A stretch of 64,000 nucleotides of DNA from Spirodela intermedia (taxonomy: Eukaryota; Streptophyta; Magnoliopsida; Alismatales; Araceae): NCBI GenBank assembly GCA_902729315.2, contig LR746279.1:535001-599000 (forward strand), read 5' to 3'. This document shows, one piece after another, positions 45,301 to 57,948 of the stretch (position 1 is its first letter; every line of letters begins with the position of its first letter). A program made the translations under genes and the position numbers. The notes under the pieces are model-generated. The model did no database searches. It was given only the letters and a program-made list of their open reading frames with translations, and was not told where the DNA came from.

Positions 45301-46375
45301 GGGAATCTGATCCCCACCGCCAGCGTGTGAGGAGGGCGACCCCGAGTCGCCGTCACGCGTGACTCGTCGTCATCTTCCTCCGGGGGACCACCGATTCACC
45401 GATTCACCGATTCCCCTCCGATTCAATAATTCCCTCGCGAGGGCGAAGAGCGCCGCCGCCCCGCCGCCGCCCCGCCGCCGATTCCCCTCCTCTCCGGCCA
45501 CTGCCGCCGCTGGCGAATTGAAAAATAGACAACCGTTGCGCTGATCTCAGGCGGCGCCGCTTCTTCGGCCCTCCGGGGACCGTTGCGAGCAGGTTTCAGG
45601 CCTGGTGTTCGATAGAGTGGACACGTACCCCTTCCGTCAACGGTCCACGTTAACTGGGCCGAGTCCTGAAAAGGCCAGTCAGCCCACTAACGGAGCCCAC
45701 TTTATAATTTCCGTGTGTTCCCGTGGAACGTATATGAACAATTAATTAATATTATTGGCTATAAATAATTTTAAAACCTATTAAGGGTTTTTGAAAAAAC
45801 CTCCTCATCTGGATCGGCCCATGTTTTTTTTCTATTTCCAGGGCGGCCATTTCGTCTACCAGGTTAGCTACTATCGGATCCTTTGTTCGTTTATTTCGTT
45901 TACCCAATTTCAGAATCCAGTTTTACTTATCGGATCCTTCATGTTCCTTCTCGGCTAGGGCTCGCTTTCTCCGCCTCTCTCACGTGGTCTTCGACATCTC
46001 CGCTGCGACGGTTCCCGCCGCCGCCGCCGCCGCCAGCGTTGATGCCATCGCCGCAGATACCTGCGGAGGCGAGGGGTGCCTGCTGCTGAGAGCTCGAGTG
46101 AAGGCCTCTCGTTGGATGAGGGCGTATCAAATGTCCGGCTAAGGTGGTTACCCACGCTTATCGTCAGACGGCATTACCTTCGTCTCCGTTCCTCGTCCGT
46201 CAGGTTTAAGTGGTGGATTTGCTTTATCCAGTTTGATCACTCTTTTGACTTGTTCTCCTATCGGGATTCAGATTTTAAACTTTTGCCGGATTTGATTAGG
46301 TACTGCCGCCACCAGTACCACGGACGGGTTTCTCCATTTACTGTTTCTCATCGCCCCCCCGTCCTCCTACAGAAG
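42345..46375. other. Long intergenic region, no certain gene
   Basis: Short open frames on both strands (for example 43104-43484 plus, 44022-44384 minus, 45359-45544 plus) match nothing I recognise and lie in GC-rich or GA-rich DNA. A CT-rich tract is at 43888-43950 and an 11-14 nt poly-G near 44580. From about 45880 to 46375 lies the probable leader exon of the GPI1 gene, ending at a good donor (CAGAAG|GTGAGC). Confidence 0.45.
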
Positions 46376-46767
46376 GTGAGCTACGATCTCCGTCCGCTCG
46401 TGGCGGTTGCGAATTTTCGCCGCTCGTCGCCATTGAATCCTATCTTCGTATGATGTCCAAGAGTTTGGTAGACTCTGCTCATCTTTTCCCTGTTGACCTC
46501 GACACCCACCTCCGAAGAATGATCGTATCTCCATATCTCGATATCTTTATGGAAGAGTGATTGAACCACGACACATCGAATGATCAATGGAAGGGACGGG
46601 GGGCATTTCACTTGGGAAATCTATTTGATGCATCATCTTTCAGAATCCTTTGATCGTCGTCTTTTGGTTGCATCTCAATAGTTTGCGTTCATTTTCCTTT
46701 CCCGAATTGCGCATGGGTTTTTGATCTGGGGCATGTATTTCATGGCTCTGCGCAGGGATGATAGTTA

Positions 46768-48209
46768 ATGAACATGAGGCAAAGGCAATGCCGGGTGTGG
46801 TGGCCACAGCATCTGTCATCCTGCGGGCTAAATAACCACACTTTGCTCTTTGGCTGGTGCATTTATTCGGCTTTTGATTCCGTGGACTTTGTCATTGCCG
46901 GCGGAGCTTCTGAGGAGCTCCTGCAACAGGTGGATATTGAGGTCATCCCCTCTTTTCTTCATTATTTTGTGTGCTTTGTATGGCGCTTTTCTCAGATATA
47001 TATTTATGCTTCAGGATGTTCTTGATCACGTGAACAAAAGAATGCCCGAATCTCTGAAGAGTCAGTCAAGATTCTGTCTCCTGGGGCACTGTCGATTGAG
47101 TTCCTGGTGCGATGGAAATTCTAACTCTTCAGATGCTGACAGCCATGGTTTTGTGCCGGTAGACATGAGAAGCAGCCTGAAGCAGCCTGGTTGCCAGAAG
47201 ATCGATGCTGATGATGAAGAAGAAGAAGAATCATTTAATAAGAAAGAAGCTTCGCATTATAGAACACGGGAATGCGGTTGCTGCGAGTTAAACGGATCCC
47301 TGGAGAAGCATAGACAGTCCTCTATAAGATTCAGTGATTGGGTTCAGCTGGATTCTAGAGAGATGGGATTCATGGGAAAATGGGTACCGAAGCTTCATCA
47401 CTTTCACTCAGATGGTCAGACGTTGCCTGTCAGTCATGCGCACGTATGTAAGTCTGATCAGCGACACTGCTCACCATTTGACTATTACTTTCTCTTTTGA
47501 GGCGTTGGAAGTCACCATTTGGTAACTCTCTTCTACCTGCAATCAGCTGATCATCTATGAGCTACCATCTTTTGCTGTGCATCACTTTTCGTCAAGCGAG
47601 TGGAGCTCTGTGAATCCAGAGGTGATCCCCATCAAGAAGCCCAAGTGGGTGGCTGACCTTCGCAAACGGCGGCCACCTTTTGACCTGGTAAGCCCAGCAA
47701 CTCTGCCAGCTTCAGCTTCTTTGTGCAAGAAGAAGCTAACGTTTCGCGCAATGGACTGATTACCTCAGGATGTCATCTCCCTGGCCCTCAACTGTGCCAA
47801 TGCTGCCAAGGATTCTGCAGAGGCATGCCTAGGTCTCAGCAGTTCCCTGCACAACTCCTCTGAGATATCTATGTAACTTCTCCATCCTCGGCATCCTACC
47901 TCGATGGTGACGATATGGCTCCTCCTGCGCTCTAAGATTTCCTTCATTTTGATGCTCTCAGGTTCACCATGGCTGCCTGGCAGATATTGGCCTTCATGGT
48001 GGCTTCACTCAGCACTCTTCTCTACGTGATTCTTCAGTTCTTTCACAGCTTCCTCAGCTGCGCTCCAAAGCCATTTTTTCTCGTGAGTTTGGTCAAGCTG
48101 TTTGTCCACACTTCGAAGAACGTTCGCATTCGGAGCTCCCAGCTTCTCTACTGGTCCTTCTTTCTTCAGGGAGCTGGTTCCAGGTATCATTATATGTGAT
48201 TGACTTGAC

Positions 48210-48271
<62 letters not shown>

Positions 48272-49805
48272 ACTATATATCTCATTCCTTTCTTGTTCCT
48301 TGTGCTTCCTCCGTTCAGTTCCACAGCAAATGTGGAGTATGCCCACAGAGCTGCTCTGAGGAAGCATGCCGTCTGGTCAAGCATCGCCATTGATCTTCTT
48401 CTGGGAAACGTCCTGGGTCTCCTCCTGCTCGTTCATCAGGAAGGCATATGCTTGTGGGTACCCTGGGCTTCCCGCAGCATCACTGACAATCTTCTGCGGT
48501 CGGGCTCTGTGTGGCTCATGGGTGTTCCTGCAGGGTTCAAGCTGAACACTGAGCTGGCAGAGCTCTTCGGCTTGGTCTCGCTCAACGCCATCCAGATTTG
48601 GTCAACTCTGTGGTTCTACATGGGGTTCCTTTTCAGATCCACCCTCACTGGGCTTGCCTTCTCTGGAATGCTCCTCGGAGCAACCATTCCTGCTGCTCTG
48701 TGCATTGACTTGCTGAAACTGGCAACACTTCATGTGACGGTGCTCCACAGGTTCATCTCCTTCCTGTATTCCCAGCAGATCTGGGCGTTGACTTCCCTGT
48801 GGCGCCTCTTTAGGTAAGTCCTGACCTGGGTCTGCACGCTCTCTTAAACCACACACAGTTGACCTCTTTTTTTTTTTCTTCCACAAATCTAACGGACCCA
48901 TCTACAAAATTATTTCTGTTTTTTTTTTGTGAACGCAAATAATGATTTAAATAATAAAATAGTAGTCATTATCCCTATACTAATCATGAGATTATTACTA
49001 TTTTTGTTTCAACGGCAGGGGCCAGAAGTGGAATCCCCTCCGGTTGAGGCTCGACAGTTTCGACTACTCTGTGGAGCAGCACGTCGTCGGCTCCCTCCTC
49101 TTCACCCCGATCCTGTTGCTGCTCCCCACAACGTCCGTCTTCTACATCTTCTTCACCATTGTCAACTCCTCCATCAGCCTCCTCTGCATCACGCTCGAGG
49201 TTGGCATCGCCGTCCTCCACGCCACCCCTTACGCCGAGGTTTTCCTGTGGACGGTGAGCCGGCGGAGGTTCCCCTCGGGGCTATGGCTCCACCTTGAAAC
49301 CCTAAATCATCGGCAAGAAGAAGAAGAAGAAGATGATTCCATAGAACAGCTGGTCTCGTCCCTCCGAAGCAACTATGCTAAAATGGGTAAGGATGATTTC
49401 ACGTCCGATTCTTCCCCGATTGTGGGATTCTCCTTCTGTGCCCAGCACCTGATGTCCCAGTTGGTGATTTCTTGCGCTCAGGTCAGATCTTGGGACCTCG
49501 CTACAGAAGTATCTTCAGGGGGGTCTCCCTTTCCACTGGTTCGTCCTCGATCTATGGAGTTCTCAGTGGGCAGAGGTAGGTCACCCCTCTGAGGAACACT
49601 ACTAGGATCTAATGGTTTTTACCTCAGCTGTGCAATTATTTATGATCTGGCGCGATTTCTTCTGTGTTCTTGCAGGGTCCCCTCGACGCTGGGAGTGGGT
49701 CTTCCGGTGGCCATGCCATGGACGAACGTCAGATCCGGCGTGTACTGGCGGCTCTGCAGATCCTCCGTCCTCGCTTGCGGGGCCGGCCAGCGGAGCGAGC
49801 TGTAG
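46768..49805 (+). CDS. GPI-GlcNAc transferase subunit PIG-Q / GPI1
   Basis: This is an ER-membrane subunit of the complex that makes GlcNAc-PI, the first step of GPI-anchor synthesis. Nine exons: 46768-46929 (or -46941), 47015-47443, 47547-47687, 47769-47872, 47962-48183, 48319-48813, 49019-49386, 49482-49575 and 49676-49805, all GT-AG, phases continuous, about 714-718 aa. The N-terminus RQRQCRVWWPQHLSS matches plant GPI1. Then FCLLGHC, WVPKLHHFHSDGQ and LIIYELPSFAVHHFSS. The C-terminal half is the Gpi1 membrane domain with several hydrophobic helices, including FDYSVEQHVVGSLLFTPIL and PTTSVFYIFFTIVN, and ends in exon 9 after LPVAMPWTNV. The start may be the Met two codons in (46774). A leader intron (46376 to about 46755) is likely. 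Confidence 0.92.
48213..48271. repeat. (CT)n(TA)n compound microsatellite in a GPI1 intron
   Basis: Occupies much of the 135-nt intron 48184-48318. Confidence 0.9.
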
Positions 49806-49927
49806 ATGCCCTCGAAGGTCGTGCCATCCGGCACCATTTCTCCTGCTCTCTGGCCCTAATTTTTTTGATGGATATTGATGCGTAATCTTCGCAGAAATCA
49901 TCAGATTATCGCCATTTTTTTACTTAT

Positions 49928-49980
<53 letters not shown>

Positions 49981-51222
49981 CCCCCCCTCGGGCGACGGCT
50001 TCGCGGAGTTCACCGCCGGCGCATGGTACTTCCGGCGACTCGCCGGCGGCGATGGCTGCCGGAGACGAGGAAAACGATGAATCTGCGCGTCCCCACGGTT
50101 TTTTTTCTTCCTCTTCAGATTGCGTCAGGAAAACTCGGAACAATTCCAACTGGTGACTCGGAAGTCTACCGGCAAAAAAGACGACCGATTTGAGTTTTAG
50201 CGGGCCGGCCCGGAAAAAAGCCCGCGAAATATCCCGCCGGGCCGGACACTTGAAAGAAACCCCATTTATTTCTAAAATGATAATTTCTGTCCATTTCTCC
50301 CTCGCCAGCGGAATCGATTTCACTGGTATGTGGAGCCCATTGAGATCGAGGGAGAGAGAGATTGTTATTTCTACACATTTCTCAGTCACAAGCGGAGCGG
50401 AATCGATTTCCCTGGTATGTGGGAGGGGGGGCATTGCGATGGATGGGTTGATAGCGAGAGACGGGGCCTGCCATGTGGATATCTTTTTTACGTACACGTG
50501 GCATAGGATAACCACGGCATTTGAGCCTTTATCCGGACCGGATCAACTTTTCGTTATGGGATGGGCTTTTGAGCCCTGATTTATTAGGAATCCGGGCTTG
50601 GGCCGACCGGGTGGGCCCGGGCCGGGCCGGATCAGAGATGGTTGTCCTTGTCTTTGGCCCTCTCCGACCAATCAGATTAGCGCAGGCGGCGCTCGGATCT
50701 CGTTTAAGTAAAAAACAAAAAAAAACATGTGCCACAGTGTGACGATTGGGAGGTGACCATACCGAAAGGTAACCGGATGCAGAGGAACGCGTATGCGCAG
50801 ACACGTGCAAGGTAGCGGATATTCTCCACACCGTCCCCTCCCTCCTGCCTTTCTTACGGTAAAAAAAAGGTCTCCTTTTTACCGGTTATTACCATAAATA
50901 CCCCCCATTTGAATGCGGAGAACGCTTACAGTTAGGGTGCCATTATGGAAATTAAGGGAATGTTTAAGGCTATATGATTTAAAATATACGACAAAGATCT
51001 GAAGAAGAAGACTCTCTGGTTTAAAACGGGGGGGAGGGGGGACTTCTACCAATGGCGTGTCCGCCTCGATGTGGGTAGATGCGCTTACCGCTCTCTCTCT
51101 CTGACTGTGTACACCGAGCTTTACTGCCTACCAGTGCCCCTCCCTGGCTAGCTTTTGATCCGTAAACCCTAGTGACGTCCGTTCCCTTCGGCCGACAACT
51201 GGGTGCTTCTCCGCCTCCGGCA
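49806..51222. other. Intergenic between GPI1 and the Pro-rich gene
   Basis: (CT)n at 49930-49980, TGGGCC-rich DNA at 50560-50670, and an AACCCTAG telo-box-like word at about 51165 just ahead of the next gene. Two similar short stretches around 50305-50345 and 50392-50430 (CGGAATCGATTTC.CTGGTATGTG) are a local duplication. No gene is seen. Confidence 0.5.
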
Positions 51223-53261
51223 ATGGCCGCCGCCGCGCGAGAGGGGACTCCGCCGCCAATCATTGGCAAGGCCGGGAGGTACACCGTCTTCATTACTCCC
51301 CCCGCCACCCCGAAGACGCCCTCTCCAAGCCCCCGACCACTGGGCCTTCCCTCTGGCCTCAGTCCCAGCCCCGGTTCCACCCCGAAGAGAATGGAGGTGG
51401 CGCCTACAGCCACTAAGGTTCCCAGTCCCTCCCCGCAGCCGCCGCTGCCGCCGCCGGTGCAGGTCCCGCCGCTGCAGTTTGACGGCAAGCCCAGCTCCTC
51501 GCCCTCGAATTCCGCGTTCGGGTTCTTCTGGGACGCGGTCGCCAAGGTCCAAGATGGTACCCTCTCGCTGACTTTGGGTGCTTTCCACCCCCCTCCCGTC
51601 TTTCTCTGCTCTTGTTTAGGGTTCTAAGGTCGGATTTTTACCAGCACATTCGAGGCTGGACGAGTATCTGGCGTACTGGTTGGGGCTGAACCAGTCCAAG
51701 TACCAATGGGCTTTGAACGATTACTACGAGATCAAGGCAACGGTGAGAGTCATAGAAACCCCCGACGAGCAGATGTCTTCTCTGCTCTTCTCTGCTTCTG
51801 ATGAGTAATGGTCGCGAAAATCTTGTGTTCTATGGGTCGTAATTCTCATCTCTTGATTTTCTCATACCTCTCTGTCTGCTATTAACTCAGTATGATTGTA
51901 CCGTGTTCATGCGCATCTTCCATCCGGTTCTTTGATCGCTCAAGCCCGAACAGTTTTAGACTACTTGGGATCCTCTTAATTCCGTTTATGCCTCGAGATG
52001 TTGATGGGGGGAGCGCCATGGTCTATTCTTTTCTCGTTCATGCAGGATCTGCAGCACCTCTGCTCTGAAAAAGGTTCAGGGTCATTTTTTCTCAGAGGGA
52101 TATTTATGGCCCGAACATACTTTAATTTCATTCCAAATTCTTTGTATTTTCCCATGGCGAGATCTTGGTTTTATGTCTTGGTGAATCATCGGCTCTAAAG
52201 CTTCATATTTTTCTTGGCACCAAGGTTGGTGGAAGACCATGTTCCTGGTCCCTTTGCCCTACATTGATTGCTTGCATTGTTATTTAAATTAGTTTTTAAT
52301 TTTATGGATTATTTTTATTTTTTGAAGCCACAAGAGCATGGATAAATAAATTAAAGAAAACAGCCATTACATTATTTTTTAGTTTTATGGATGATTTTAG
52401 TTTTTGAAACCACAAGAACATGGATAAATAAATTGAAATTCGAAAATAAATTAAAAAAAGCATCCATTATTTATTATTTTACTATGGAAGGATACATCGG
52501 CTGCATCTACATTGATTGCTTGAAATTTTTATTTACATTATTTTTTAATCTTATGGATTATTTTAGTTTTTGAAACCACAAGAACATGGATAAATAAATT
52601 GAAAATCGAAAATAAAATTTAAAAAGTAGCTATTATTTTTTATTATACCATGGAAGGATGTATCGGCTTCTGGTTAATGGGGATCGATGCCTTTAGATAT
52701 TACAAGACAGCATCCATTTTGATAATTTTTTGTTCCCAAACACAGCCAGATGTTCTTCCTAGGTAATCTCAATAGTCAGTCTACAACGTGCAGTAGGCTT
52801 TTACTGGGTTTGGCCTGATGAACAGCGCGCTTAGCAGCCTCATACCGCAGAGGCAGTAAGAAAATCCCAAATCTCATAATTCTCAATCACTTAATCTGAA
52901 CTTCGGTGTTGGTGCTTCTCAGATTCTCATAATCATTCGTCTTTATGTTTGACCAAGACATTACTTAAAATAGGTGCTAAGAAGATAAAAAATCCGGATT
53001 AAATGATTATAACTTACTATGCATATCTTCTCTAAATGATTAAATGATTATGTTTGCTTCGTTTCACCTGGGCACATTTCTGCCTATCCCCCATTTTGTA
53101 TCTCCAATAAAATGGGAATGACCGTCTGTTCATCAGCTGGACTGAGAACTGATAAAACCTGAGATGGGCAGCAGTTCATGAGCTCTCCCTGTGTTTCTTC
53201 TGTGCAGGATTTGGAGGCCGGCAAGGCAAAGGATCTCGCGGGCAAGGCTCAGAGCATGTAG
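51223..53261 (+). CDS. Small conserved Pro-rich protein (plant 'hydroxyproline-rich' family)
   Basis: Three exons: 51223-51556, 51645-51742 and 53208-53261, phases continuous, 161 aa. It starts MAAAAREGTPPPIIGKAGRY, has a Ser/Pro-rich middle (~25-90) full of PSP and TP motifs, then a conserved folded tail: FGFFWDAVAKVQD, then SRLDEYLAYWLGLNQSKYQW and ALNDYYEIK, ending in a short Lys/Ala helix. Homologues in other plants are annotated loosely as hydroxyproline-rich glycoproteins, but I see no signal peptide, so cell-wall secretion is doubtful. The FFWDAVAKVQ..LNQSKYQWAL block is the diagnostic part. Function unknown. Intron 2 (51743-53207) is AT-rich and holds a diverged repeat. Confidence 0.8.
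52290..52670. repeat. Diverged repeat in intron 2 of the Pro-rich gene
   Basis: A unit with TTATGGAT.ATTTTAGTTTTTGAA, CCACAAGAACATGG and ATAAATAAATTGAAA recurs from about 52293, 52373 and 52541; the later two also share a trailing ACTATGGAAGGAT..ATCGGCT segment (about 52481 and 52649). Confidence 0.75.
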
Positions 53262-53580
53262 TGTATGATCGTAGGCAAGAGAGTGAGTATGTTGGGTTAC
53301 CCTCGTTTTTATTTCTTCTACCTTCCATTGCGACGGCGCCTGTCGGCGGTGACATTATTGTTCTCATATATGTGCAGTCTCTGGTGTAACCATCGTCGGC
53401 TAGAAAGAAGAGATGTATGATTAGAAGAGCCTTCTCAGTCACAGTGGGAGATTGAGTCGAGAAAGCCTTTTGTAAACGGGGCGTTTCCGAGCGAATTGCT
53501 GCCGAAGATGGATAGCTTTCATCCCTCCTGCGGCAGCCTGGATAGCTTTGTTTTGCTTCTGCTCCAACCCCCTTGTATGA

Positions 53581-53592
53581 TTATTATTATTA

Positions 53593-53661
<69 letters not shown>
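53581..53661. repeat. (TTA)n microsatellite
   Basis: About 27 trinucleotide units with one interruption near the start. It creates long artificial poly-Ile/poly-Asn open frames. Confidence 0.97.
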
Positions 53662-53741
53662 GCACCGTCGTCGTTGTCGTCATCATCATCATTATTTTCT
53701 CTTGATGATGTATGAAGTTTCTTCTGGTGAATCCATTTGAT

Positions 53742-54118
53742 GGAACTCCCAACCAGGTCTAAGATTTCATCATGGTGGTTGACTTCTGCTGAGAATGGCT
53801 CCACCTTGAAGAAATAAGTCAACGATGGGTGGTGAGGTTGGAACTCCCAACTAGGTCTAAGATTTCATCATGGTTGTTGACTTCTGTTGAGAATGACCCA
53901 ACCTTGAAGAAGTAAGTCAATGATGGGTGGTGAGGTTGGAACTCCAAACCAGGTCTAAAATTTTATCATGGTTGTTGACTTTTGCTGAGATTGGTCCCAA
54001 CTTGAAGAAATAAGTCAATGATGGGTGGTGAGGTTGGAACTCCCAACAAGGTCTAAGACTTCATCATGGCTGAGGTCTACTGAGAATGGTCACTCCTTGA
54101 AGAGATAAGCCAACAGGT
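53742..54118. repeat. 98-bp tandem repeat, about 3.8 copies
   Basis: Copies begin GGAACTCC at 53742, 53840, 53938 and 54036, spacing exactly 98 bp; the last is shortened. Copies differ at a modest number of positions. The first three units each carry a TTGACTT and a GTCAA word (W-box cores on opposite strands). The array lies between the convergent Pro-rich and ACR11-like genes. Confidence 0.92.
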
Positions 54119-54339
54119 GAATTAAATTAATGTAATATCCGCCAATTGAAGAGAAAAATTTTCTAGCTCGGTAGCTTTCGAGCTGCTCTTCATTATGGGG
54201 GGCAATCAATCTAATCATTTTACCTGATATTGGTGAAATGTTGACCCTTGGTCAAACTCCCGTCCCCGTTTTATTGGTCGTTGACCGGAAGAAGATAACC
54301 ACTTGGCAGGTTCTGCCGCCGGACGGGCTGAGTTGGGGG

Positions 54340-54341
54340 GG

Positions 54342-54368
<27 letters not shown>
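54340..54368. repeat. (GA)n microsatellite
   Basis: Simple GA repeat downstream of the ACR11-like gene, preceded by a short poly-G. Confidence 0.9.
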
Positions 54369-54372
<4 letters not shown>

Positions 54373-54605
54373 AGAGGCACAGACTGGCTTTTCAAGTCTT
54401 TGGGCGACTAGGCCAATTTTTTTGGGCTGAATTCTGAGGCTTATGTGGGCCGAACTTCCAGTCTAGCTCGGCCCACCCCCACCCACTGGCAGGTCAAAAG
54501 CCCACGCTGACCAGTTCCACCCATGTATATTAATTAGATAGTCCCCAACCAAGTTCAAGAGGGATAAAATATCGCGTTGACTGGAGGAGGCCCCACGCCC
54601 CCAAC

Positions 54606-56294
54606 TCAGAAGCTGGCGTCCTCCGTGGAGGGCCTCCTCAGGAAGTACCGCAGGCTGTTCCCCAGCACCTTCAACAACATAGATAATAATTAGCATATCA
54701 AGAAAAAATATCTAAATAAATAAGCGAATATATATTATTTATATTTATTGTATGATGGATGCCCAGAGACTGAGCAGGGCCGAGAGTGGAAGATTAGCGG
54801 TCGTTTTGAGAGCTGTGAGCCCGTAACGGCACGTGTGGAGTCTGGTTGGGAGCATTATTTGGCACGTGTGGAGGGTGGGCACTCACCTGTTGCAGGGGCT
54901 TGATGATGGCTTTGCCGCGGTAGCTGACGTGGAACTTTGCTTTGGCCAGGAGTCCCTGCGCGAGGAGAGAAAAGATTACGCTAGAACAGGTTAAGGAAGA
55001 CTGACCGAGAAGGAGCAAAGGGGTCCGCTGGAACAGGATAAGGAAGATGAAACGAAGGGTCTGGCTACCTCGGTGTTGAATTCCCCTGATTCGACTGCCA
55101 CACTTATGTCGGTGACCATCTTGACGATATCCACCAGCAGCCCTGGCCGGTCTGCTGTCTCCACGACCAGCAAACTGAGGAGGAAGAGCCTCTAGCTCAG
55201 ATTGAGAAGGAAAATAGCTCGCTGAAAATTCAGATTTTTTTTTATTTTTTTTGGAGATTAATTCGTCCGGATAAAAATAAATAAATAGTCAACCCTTCCG
55301 ATCCTGTCGTTTAGACATTGAATAATCGTTTTATTATTTGGAAATTTCTCAAAAATTACAGAGTATATACAGGCCAGAGGAGCATACCTACGATCAGGGC
55401 CATCATCGTACACGTATATGTGGGTAGCAATATCGATATCAACCTGTACATGAGCTGTATCAGAAGATTTGCAATGATACAGAAGAGAAGAGACCCAGGT
55501 AATGGTAGAGAGATCAAGATCCCAAGCTAGAACAAACATCAATTTGAGACATTATCTAAGCCTTAATGACCAATGTGGAGAAAGAAATTAGAGGATCCAA
55601 ATATTATGTAAATGTATGTTAGCAAACAAGATGAACAAGTGAAAGAGTAGCATTGAACAGATAGACTAAATAGTTGTCAGGTCCGCAGAGTCCTTGAGTT
55701 CTAAGGATCATGGGAATGATGATGGAATGAACTTTGTTAGATAGAAGCTTGTGATGAGAAATAAAACATAACTATTTAATGAAATAAGATTCGTGGCAGT
55801 TGTTGTTCTTTCAATCTCCAATATTTTGCGAATTATCTCACTGTGATATTTCAATCAATGAAAAAATCGTAAATCTTCATTTATCAGATTAATTTTTGTC
55901 AGCCTAATCGATTGTTTACGCCTCTTCAGGACCCAGATGCATAGGACTTGCGCTTGAAGGATAAAATCCACAGATAGCAATTATCTTAGGGAAGGCCTCG
56001 TTGGTCTGAATCCTTCTGATGGAAAGATCACTACCAAAATCTCTTTCCCTTAGTGGTGGCCCAGTCTTCAATAAAATACGACCTAAAACCTAACACCACT
56101 GAAACAGTTCATCTGATTAGGAAAGGATCCTTTTGAGAACGAGAGTCAACAAGAGTTGGACCAATGAGATTATTTCAATAGCTAGAACACATCATTTAAT
56201 TCAGTTAAACAAGTTCCCAGAGCTCTTTATCCAGAAAAATTAGGTGATGCCATATTTATATGTAAAAAATTTATTTGATTCAAGCTTTTGCAAC

Positions 56295-56348
<54 letters not shown>

Positions 56349-57948
56349 GGACTAACTCAGAACCTAAATTTGGAAACCATACCTCTTCTGATGGCGGCTC
56401 AATTCCAAAGGTTGCTCCCATTGCCAATTGGGAACTGGATTCCTGAGGAGAAAAAAATCAGTAGAACAAACTTTCAGTCTGGAAGAATACAAACGGTCTA
56501 AAAGTGCACAAAAAAGTGAAATCTTTCACAAACGGTTACCGGATGGTACTCGAGCATATTGTTAATTATCGTCAAACGTATCGCTTCTAATAACTCGGGA
56601 TCATCAACCTTACGTCCAGTAGACCTGAAAAGCATATTGCTTTAGTCCGCCTTCCTCATCCATGTATCCAATCACTACTATGCCGGGCACGGCGACAAGC
56701 CTGGACACTTCTAGGATCATGAATGATGGAAAACAAAGAAAGAAAGTTTACGCTTTTGTGATGGCGAATGTATTGTGTTTGCCAGAGGAATCCAAGAATA
56801 CATTAGCCTTGACAACGTTGAGCCCAAGGTTTCTAAGAGCTCTCATCTGTGGCAAAAGGAATATCAAGAGGTCAAGAGGCTTAGAAGGACGGAAAGCCTC
56901 ATGAGTTCCAAAAAAAGAAAGGGCAGTCACTTACAGTATCCAAAAGTGCCCCGAGGCGATCGCCAAATGTAACCTCAACCACAGTTGCATCTGGATCCGA
57001 ATCCTGATCTATAGTGACCTTGGGAGTGGGAACTTGGTCTGTCTCACTAGAACGGCCCCCCTGTAAAACCAACAATCTAAGAAATGACAAACAGTCCAGA
57101 GAAATCACCTCAAAGTGATGATCATTTCAATACCTCCACAGTAGATGGCGTTGCAGCCCTGACAATGTGAACGGCCAAGGAAGACGGTTGGCTGAAAAAA
57201 ACTCAAAACCAGGTCGATATTAAAATGATGAATCAACCAATTATATTTTCTGGATGAGGAAGTTCGTAGATCATCTGGGATATGAAGAAAATAACCGGAA
57301 AAAACACCAGAAGTATCAAATTGTGGAATTGAAAACAGTATTACTGGTCAATTACACCTCCTTTTTGCAGAAGGTTGTCGCAATTAATTTAACTAATAAT
57401 TAATGGAGCATTCGTATATCGACATTGTAATAATTTTGATGCAGCTGTACGCCATTCTTGGGCTGCTTCATTCTCGTAAAGATCACACGGATCGACTGTC
57501 ATAGAAGAAACAAGAGATACGGGACTTTTGGATTTGACGAAGCAACTAGTCCTCAATTGCTGAGCCGCTTTCATCGAGTAAAGATTGAGTGAACTGACTA
57601 TCACCAAAAGAGAGCGTCCAAACTATCGGACTAGATTTGATTGAAAAGAAAATCAGAGGAGCGCTTTAGCGTTGGATACCCAGAAACAGGAATCTCCTTG
57701 GGGAGAGCCGATTTTGATTAACGGCGATCAGGCTTCCATTATCTCAACTCGTCAGCAGAAAGGATCCGACGCAAATAAAGCGAAGACGAATGCCACGAGG
57801 ACAGTTACCTTCTCCTCGACGAATTCCAGCACACAGCACGGAGATCGCCGCGAGAACTGCCGCCAGTGGGGCATAACTGTTGATCCCCACCAAAGGACTT
57901 CAGGCGACCGCAGATCCCGACGCTTCCCGTCGCCATAGCCACGGACAT
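54606..57948 (-). CDS. ACR11: ACT domain-repeat protein, ACR11-like (chloroplast)
   Basis: Ten exons: 57809-57948, 57134-57191, 56935-57060, 56752-56846, 56540-56624, 56383-56442, 55388-55443, 55069-55174, 54887-54955 and 54606-54668, all GT-AG with continuous phases, 285 aa (Arabidopsis ACR11 is about the same). The N-terminus ([11 protein letters not shown]...) is Ser/Arg-rich and acid-poor, fitting a chloroplast transit peptide; the start may also be the Met at 57936 or 58020. First ACT domain: [18 protein letters not shown] with [20 protein letters not shown]. Second: [20 protein letters not shown] with [20 protein letters not shown]. It ends [11 protein letters not shown] as in ACR11. 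ACR11 is known to activate plastid GS2/Fd-GOGAT nitrogen assimilation; that role here rests on homology. Confidence 0.93.
56300..56345. repeat. (GA)n in an ACR11 intron
   Basis: Lies in the intron between exons 55388-55443 and 56383-56442, about 40 nt from the downstream edge of the latter; on the gene strand it is (CT)n shortly after the donor. Confidence 0.9.

Noticed and set aside
53439-53822. Poly-Asn and poly-Ile frames
   Set aside because: Direct translation of the (TTA)n microsatellite.
53742-54118. Possible CRISPR-like array because of regular 98-bp spacing
   Set aside because: Units are contiguous and diverged with no repeat/unique-spacer pattern; plant nuclear DNA.
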